Below are positions 8,953 through 12,888 of a DNA stretch of 12,888 bases, in pieces (within the stretch, counting starts at the first letter, position 1; each line of letters opens with the position of its first letter). The notes below the pieces were generated by a model. It was not told where the DNA came from. It searched no databases and saw only the letters and a program-made list of their open reading frames with translations. Source of the stretch: Bacteroidota bacterium (GTDB lineage Bacteria > Bacteroidota > Bacteroidia > Chitinophagales > Chitinophagaceae); assembly GCA_023409975.1 (NCBI GenBank), contig JAEYQO010000023.1, positions 1 to 12,888 on the forward strand. The letters run 5' to 3'. The translations under genes and the position numbers were made by a program.

Positions 8953-10025
8953 TGAAGAAACTCGACTGGTACATACTGAAGAAATTCCTGGGCACATTTG
9001 CCTATGCTATAATGATCCTCGCGGTCATTACGGCCGTTATCGATTATTCGGAGAAAGTCGATGATTTCGTCAAGCGTCAGGCACCACTACTGGAAATTCT
9101 GAATTACTATAAGAATTTCATTCCCTATATGGTGGCCTTCCTGTTCCCTTTGTTCATTTTCATTTCTACCATCTTCTTCACCTCTAAGCTGGCCTATAAA
9201 TCGGAAATCATTGCCATCCTCGCTTCCGGCGTCTCCTATCCGCGTTTCCTTCGTCCGTATATGTATGGAGCGCTGATACTTTGTGGCATTTCACTGATCG
9301 CGAATCACTGGATCGTACCAGCAGCCAATAAGCAACGTTTGCTGTTCGAAAAACGTTACGTGAAAGAGCTTGCCTTTAAAGCCCAGAGAAACTTTCACCT
9401 CCGGCTACCTGGCGATATTTATGTGTTTCTACAGAGCTACGACTATCAGTCAAACACCGGTTACCGATTTACGGCTGAGCACATCGTTGGAACAGAACTG
9501 CGGGAAAAGCTGAGTGCTGATCGGATCAGTTATGACAGCGCAAGAGGGGAATGGAAGCTTTATAATGTGATGGTCAGGAAGAACAATGGTCTTGAGGAAG
9601 AACTCGTGCATCATAACGAGCTCACAAAAGCCTATCAGTTTGTGCCAAAAGATATCGACCAGGACAACGAGATCATGGGATCTATGACGACACCGGAGCT
9701 GAGTAAAACAATAGAACGGGAGCGGCAGCGTGGCAGGGAAAACCTGAACTTCTATATTATTGAGCGGCACCGGCGCACGGCGCAACCCTTTGCCGGCATC
9801 ATACTCACCCTGATAGGAGTCGCCATAGCCAGCAATAAAGTCAGGGGAGGAAGCGGATTGCATCTTGCGGTAGGTATCATCATTTCTGCAGGCTATATTA
9901 TGGCCTTACAATTCTCCACCACCTTTTCGACACGGGCGGGTATGAACCCTCTGCTGGCTGTCTGGATCCCGAACATCATTTTCGGTGTTCTGGCGTTGTT
10001 TCTGTTGCGCCGCCAGACGAAGTAA
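8952..10025 (+). CDS. LptF/LptG (YjgP/YjgQ) family permease
   Basis: A 357-residue inner-membrane protein of the lipopolysaccharide export family. In the Lpt system such proteins form the transmembrane part of the LptB2FG ABC transporter, which extracts LPS from the inner membrane. The fold is clear: an N-terminal MKKLDWYILKKFLGTF amphipathic start, TM helices near 12-30, 55-78 and 98-120, a periplasmic beta-jellyroll region around 125-265, then three C-terminal helices (about 275-355). Family motifs include SEIIAILASGVS and the HRRTAQPFAGIILTLIG segment. The ATG at 8952 shares its A with the tgt stop TGA, so the two are translationally coupled; a TTG one codon upstream is less likely. Whether it is LptF or LptG cannot be decided, since Bacteroidota paralogues do not sort cleanly. 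No clear terminator was seen after it. Confidence 0.9.
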
Positions 10026-10043
10026 GTTTTGCTGGGCGGGGCA

Positions 10044-10077
10044 GGTTTTAAGAACTAACTCAAGCTATTAGTTGAAA
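10044..10077. repeat. Partial copy of the 156-bp repeat left of the IS remnant
   Basis: CTCAAGCTATTAGTTGAAAC at 10058-10077 is identical to the corresponding part of unit C of the array (10718-10737), and the preceding bases TTTTAAGAACTAA are a degenerate match. Sequence identity to the array then stops abruptly where the transposase-like segment begins. Array sequence therefore lies on both sides of that segment. Confidence 0.8.
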
Positions 10078-10335
10078 CGTTGTAACAGAGATATGCAGCA
10101 GCCTGGCTATACTTCTGATGCCACAACCTTCTTTCAAATGCGCACAGATCGAGCTATCTGTTTCCTTTTTATAAGCAAGGCGCTGGTATCGCAAAAGGTA
10201 GCTCTTGTTGCAATCCTTGCACCGGTACCTTTGTTTTCCCCGTGTCCAGCCATTCTTAATACTTTTCCCTTTGCAGCTTCGGCATATACTGTCCTTACAC
10301 ACACTATTGATACACCTGGTAGCACTGGACGTCAT
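10060..10335 (-). pseudogene. IS1-like transposase N-terminal fragment (InsA-type zinc ribbon plus HTH)
   Basis: A 91-codon open frame that reads as the DNA-binding N-terminus of a Bacteroidota IS1-family transposase. CKDSICRSCKGKSIKNGW and RYRCKDCNKSY give a CxxC...CxxC zinc ribbon, followed by a helix-turn-helix around GCGIRSIARLLHISVTT. The DDE catalytic domain, normally another ~130 or more residues, is absent. The frame stops just where transposase similarity gives way to array repeat, and its last five residues (FQLIA) are encoded by repeat sequence. Family similarity begins at CKDSI, so a GTG at 10302-10300, inside the repeat, may be the original start; the residues from the ATG at 10335 are also repeat-encoded. 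Not expected to transpose. Whether the short protein is made is unknown. Confidence 0.8.
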
Positions 10336-10781
10336 CAGAGCCTGTTTTGCCTCTCAAAATAGTAAATCTGGATAGGACATCCACCTGATATCAAACCCTA
10401 AAACCTCAGGCTATTAGTTAAAACCCTCTATAGACAACGGTTTCAAGAGCCAAACACACTATTGATACACTTGGTAGCGTTAGACCTCATCAGAAGCTCA
10501 TTTTGCCTCTCAAAATGACAAATCTGCATAGGACACCAACCTGATTTCATGGCTAAACACCTCAGGCTATTAGTTGAAACCCTCTATAGACAACGGTTTC
10601 AAGAGCCAAACACACTATTGATACACTTGGTAGCTTTAGACCTCATAGGAAGCTCGTTTTGCCTCTCAAAATAGTAAATCTGCATAGAACACCCACCTGA
10701 TTTCAAGGCCTAACACCTCAAGCTATTAGTTGAAACCCTCTATAGACAACGCTTTCAAGAGCCAAACACTATTGATACACT
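10299..10781. repeat. Tandem array of ~156-bp direct repeats (three units plus partial)
   Basis: The marker ACACTATTGATACAC recurs at 10301, 10456, 10612 and 10766, giving units of 155, 156 and 154 bp. The fourth copy is cut after about 16 bases. The units are similar throughout, with scattered substitutions and small indels; indels and stops rule out a coding repeat. Each unit carries three self-complementary parts. TTGAAACC and GGTTTCAA flank a 13-nt loop with TCTATAGA (10574-10602 in unit B; one mismatch in units A and C). TTTTG-CCTCT-CAAAA occurs in every unit and extends to 7 bp in unit B (10499-10517). CCTGA...TCAGG pairs in units A and B. Half-sites on both sides of the IS1-like fragment belong to the same repeat. 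There is no spacer structure, so this is not a CRISPR. Function unknown. Confidence 0.9.
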
Positions 10782-10810
10782 ACCTATCCGTATAGCATTA
10801 TGCAATAGGT

Positions 10811-10863
10811 CATAAAATAAAACTGTTGCAGTTATACCCATTTACAGAGTTAATTGCAACAGT
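10811..10863 (-). terminator. Rho-independent terminator of the accessory operon
   Basis: ACTGTTGCA at 10822-10830 pairs perfectly with TGCAACAGT at 10855-10863, and the stem continues inward with a G-U and three more pairs. On the minus strand it is followed directly by TTTATTTTATG (reverse complement of 10811-10821). It lies about 50 bp past the stop of the last minus-strand gene (10912), as expected for the end of the RHS cassette transcript. Confidence 0.75.
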
Positions 10864-10911
10864 ATTTGTAACGGCAAAATGTATTTCAGTCGTGCGCAGC
10901 TATCGTATCAT

Positions 10912-11256
10912 TTAAACGACCGGTTTTGTGGACAGCATTGAAATAATTTCCTTAGCTCTATTATCAGTAATCACTCCATGAAGACTTGGGTTCGCTAATT
11001 CAAAAATCACTTCTTGCAATTGTTCATTTTCAAAACCAATATCTTCTCGGCTTTCTATCATATTTGCCCATTCTTCTAATTGTTCTGAACTTCTCACTTT
11101 AGTTAAGAACATATTTAAAGCATGTATCATCCCTTCTCTACTTAATACCACATAATCTTTATCACTATCCCAAGTATAACGAGACAACTCATCTCTGATG
11201 AGGTACAATGGAGCTTCAAATTTCAATAGGTTCAATAAAACCGTCTCTCTACTCAT
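10912..11256 (-). CDS. Small protein, candidate immunity protein of the RHS cassette
   Basis: A 114-residue soluble, acidic, mostly helical protein with no signal peptide or membrane segment. I do not recognise a named family with certainty. The stretches LEEWANMIESREDIGFE and VIFELANPSLHGVITDNRA resemble small cytoplasmic proteins often found beside bacterial toxins, but this is an impression from memory. The ATG at 11256 overlaps the TGA of the upstream shifted frame (ATGA), so it is probably translated by coupling. A strong terminator follows. It is the last gene downstream of an RHS protein with a variable C-terminal domain, the usual place for an immunity gene. Base composition is AT-rich like the RHS end and unlike the housekeeping genes. 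An immunity role is inferred from position only. Confidence 0.6.
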   Translation of the reverse strand: MSRETVLLNLLKFEAPLYLIRDELSRYTWDSDKDYVVLSREGMIHALNMFLTKVRSSEQLEEWANMIESREDIGFENEQLQEVIFELANPSLHGVITDNRAKEIISMLSTKPVV

Positions 11257-11393
11257 TTCCCAAGTTTAACCTTAATGTGAACAGTATCGCCTTGAGGGTC
11301 AATCGTGGTCTTTTTCCACTCCTTATAATTCCGCCACGAATATTTACAATCGTAGCTTTCAATTGGAACTCCAACTAAGCATTGAAGATCAGT
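11253..11393 (-). pseudogene. Orphan 46-codon reading frame, probable displaced 3' end of the lipoprotein gene
   Basis: Directly after the lipoprotein stop (TGA, 11391-11389) the frame shifted by +1 is open for 46 codons and ends with a TGA overlapping the ATG of the next gene. It encodes GVPIESYDCKYSWRNYKEW followed by KKTTIDPQGDTVHIKVKLGK, a plausible globular C-terminus with alternating beta pattern. It has no in-frame ATG, and its upstream limit is a TAA only a few bases before the lipoprotein stop. The simplest reading is a one-base indel near 11390 that split a gene of about 200 codons. Programmed frameshifting is possible, but no classic slippery site was seen. Confidence 0.5.
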
Positions 11394-11853
11394 TTAGCGG
11401 TGAAACAAAATATGTAAGAGAATCAATAAGATATCCTCTCGTCGATTTGACTCTTCTATGTAACATAATAACCTGCGGTCGCAAATCAATGTTTTGATAG
11501 TTCCGAAATCTTAAAACTGTAGAATCGGGATATATGTTGACAAATTGAATTTTGTTTTCGTGCATGAACTTCCTATAGAATTCAACTTCCGTGTTGGTAA
11601 GTAAATCTGTGCTTCTGGGAACCTCAGGAACTTTCCAAATTGAGTCACAAAGTTGTCCTAAAAGGAACTTTTCTGTATAAATAATCCGGAAATGGTAGCA
11701 AAACTCCTCATTCATTAGCCGCTGATTAATTCTTTTTGCTTTCACAAAGTCTGATCGACGTGATTTGTAAAGTTCAATATAGAAGCTATCTCCTTTGTAT
11801 CCATGCCCTGTGCAGCCAAGAACTAAAAGTATCATTCCAACAAAAACCCTCAT
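11389..11853 (-). CDS. Predicted lipoprotein of unknown function in the RHS cassette
   Basis: A 154-residue protein starting MRVFVGMILLVLGCTG: a short basic n-region, a hydrophobic core and a lipobox (VLGC) with Cys14 as the lipidation site, so it should be anchored to a cell membrane facing the periplasm or outside. The mature part is polar, with many aromatic and basic residues (KSRRSDFVKAKRINQR), and has no domain I recognise. It lies 117 bp after the RHS stop and is followed by the shifted frame at 11253-11393 that probably once belonged to it, so the present C-terminus may be truncated. As the first gene after the RHS protein it is a candidate immunity protein, and a membrane-anchored one would suit a toxin acting in the periplasm or at the membrane. 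That role is inference. Confidence 0.6.
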   Translation of the reverse strand: MRVFVGMILLVLGCTGHGYKGDSFYIELYKSRRSDFVKAKRINQRLMNEEFCYHFRIIYTEKFLLGQLCDSIWKVPEVPRSTDLLTNTEVEFYRKFMHENKIQFVNIYPDSTVLRFRNYQNIDLRPQVIMLHRRVKSTRGYLIDSLTYFVSPLN

Positions 11854-11970
11854 TCCTCTAAATTTGAAGAAGTGTACGTGTACTGGTTAGACTTTTTTAT
11901 AACAATGCCAGTATTATTCTTTTTTGTCACTTGCACATCTTTTGAATTATACTGGTTAGTGCCAGCTTTA

Positions 11971-12888
11971 TTAAAGTGTCATAACAATTTCGAACTCATT
12001 TTTAGTACCCTCGACAGGTTCAAAATCCATAGTTGTTCCGTCATAATTCCAGAATCCGATTGGTGAAGAAGAATTATCTCCATTGATGGCTCTATTCCAG
12101 GAAAGGGCATCATCCCTTCCCATCGCATCCCAAGGAGTATCTGCCAATAGATTGTAGTCATTGCCTGAAAGTAAAACAGCATAGGTTGACGAAGAATTCA
12201 AACCGATTCCAATTCCAGGTGTACCAACACCTACTCCTAAAGACAAGGAATTAAATTCTTTTGCCCTGCCATCCGGGGAAACATTATAATTTACACTACC
12301 TGATGCTACTAATCCATTCGCACCGAAAGTTGCTAGTAACGAAGCTCCACGACCTGAGACAGAAGTAACTAGTTTATTTGGCGCAAATGAAATATTTGCA
12401 GTCGCTTGTGCACTTGGAGCAATTGCAAAATTCCTGAAAGAATTCGGAGTCATATTATTATCCCGACCAGCGGTTACACTGAAAAACAAAGCAGCATTCC
12501 CCCTTGGATCGACAGCAATTCCCGCCGCAGCTGAGGTAGCAACTCCTAACTGGACACCACCGGAAACTGTGACTCCTACTGTAGATTTACTCTGTTGAGC
12601 TAAAAATTTTAGCGTTGCATATCCCCACCCTTTTCCTTCTTCATCGATACCATAGATTGGAGAATTGTCAGACACAATAAAAGGTGACTGATTTGGATAT
12701 TTCACTCTGTCAGGGTCCAAACTCAAAAACCTCCCCAACCTACTATCATAAATCCTCGCACCAAAATCCAAACTATTCCCCAACCCCTTCGCCTCATTAT
12801 CCTTCTCCATCCCATTAAACCCAAACCTATACTGGTCCTTCTCATCACAAATAGTCACTACCCTGTTCTCCGGAACAAGGGTCGTATT
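11971..12888 (-). CDS. RHS-repeat protein, C-terminal part with variable putative toxin domain (cut by right edge)
   Basis: The frame is open to position 12888, so 305 C-terminal residues are visible; an internal GTG at 12858 is not the real start. Residues about 20-80 form the hallmark end of the RHS core in Bacteroidota: RFGFNGMEKDNEAKGLGN, then DFGARIYDSRLGRFLSLDPD and SPFIVSDNSPIYGIDEEG. RHS cores form a shell that encloses a C-terminal domain, often a toxin released by self-cleavage at this junction. The ~220-residue domain after it is rich in Gly, Ala, Ser and Val in alternating patterns (TVGVTVSGGVQLGVATSAAA; SLSLGVGVGTPGIGIGL), suggesting beta-hairpins or a membrane-active fold. It ends in a more polar, Trp-containing tail (TPWDAMGRDDALSW). 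I see no nuclease, deaminase or ADP-ribosyltransferase motif. RHS assignment is sure; toxin activity is inferred. Confidence 0.85.
   Translation of the reverse strand, partial: NTTLVPENRVVTICDEKDQYRFGFNGMEKDNEAKGLGNSLDFGARIYDSRLGRFLSLDPDRVKYPNQSPFIVSDNSPIYGIDEEGKGWGYATLKFLAQQSKSTVGVTVSGGVQLGVATSAAAGIAVDPRGNAALFFSVTAGRDNNMTPNSFRNFAIAPSAQATANISFAPNKLVTSVSGRGASLLATFGANGLVASGSVNYNVSPDGRAKEFNSLSLGVGVGTPGIGIGLNSSSTYAVLLSGNDYNLLADTPWDAMGRDDALSWNRAINGDNSSSPIGFWNYDGTTMDFEPVEGTKNEFEIVMTL

Noticed and set aside
10072..10362. Plus-strand 96-codon frame over the IS fragment
   Set aside because: It is antisense to the recognisable IS1-like zinc ribbon and HTH frame and has no similarity I can see.
10299..10781. 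CRISPR array
   Set aside because: The whole ~156-bp unit is repeated; there are no short constant repeats separated by unique spacers, and no cas genes are visible.
11880..11959. Direct repeat TACTGGTTAG at 11880 and 11950
   Set aside because: Two short copies 70 bp apart in T-rich intergenic DNA; too short to distinguish from chance.
11872..12066. Plus-strand 64-codon hydrophobic frame between the RHS and lipoprotein genes
   Set aside because: It overlaps the RHS 3' end in antisense; its hydrophobicity comes from a T-rich stretch, and there is no start signal.

Overview
The window looks like a chromosomal segment of a Bacteroidota bacterium, most likely a Chitinophaga-like member of the Chitinophagaceae. 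RpoB, RpoC, Tgt and the LptF/G permease all read as that phylum. Two promoter-like sites match the Bacteroidota -7 element TAnnTTTG instead of the sigma-70 consensus, and one has a perfectly spaced -33 TTTG. The left three quarters is a stable housekeeping region. The right quarter is an AT-richer accessory module.

Housekeeping part, minus strand (read right to left): a membrane-anchored family 2 glycosyltransferase (7759-6599, GTG start), overlapped by rsmG/gidB (6608-5985, GTG start); then an ECF-type sigma factor (5842-5159) with a possible terminator; then a good Bacteroidota promoter, a ~135-nt leader with a hairpin, rpoB (4877-1065) and the first 336 codons of rpoC (1008 to the left edge). 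rplJ/rplL are not upstream of rpoB, unlike the common bacterial gene order.

Housekeeping part, plus strand: tgt (queuosine tRNA-guanine transglycosylase, 7822-8952), divergent from the glycosyltransferase, is followed with a one-base overlap by an LptF/LptG-family permease (8952-10025).

Accessory part: after the permease comes a non-coding zone (10026-10911). It holds a remnant of an IS1-like transposase gene embedded in an array of ~156-bp direct repeats, each unit able to form several hairpins, and ends in a good minus-strand terminator. Beyond it, on the minus strand, lies what looks like a polymorphic-toxin cassette: the C-terminal end of an RHS-repeat protein (runs off the right edge) with a ~220-residue unrecognised Gly/Ala-rich C-terminal domain, a small predicted lipoprotein with an apparent frameshift at its 3' end, and a small protein whose ATG overlaps the stop of the shifted frame. 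The last two are candidate immunity or accessory genes. Order, strand and terminator suggest an RHS toxin to immunity operon; function is inferred from context only.
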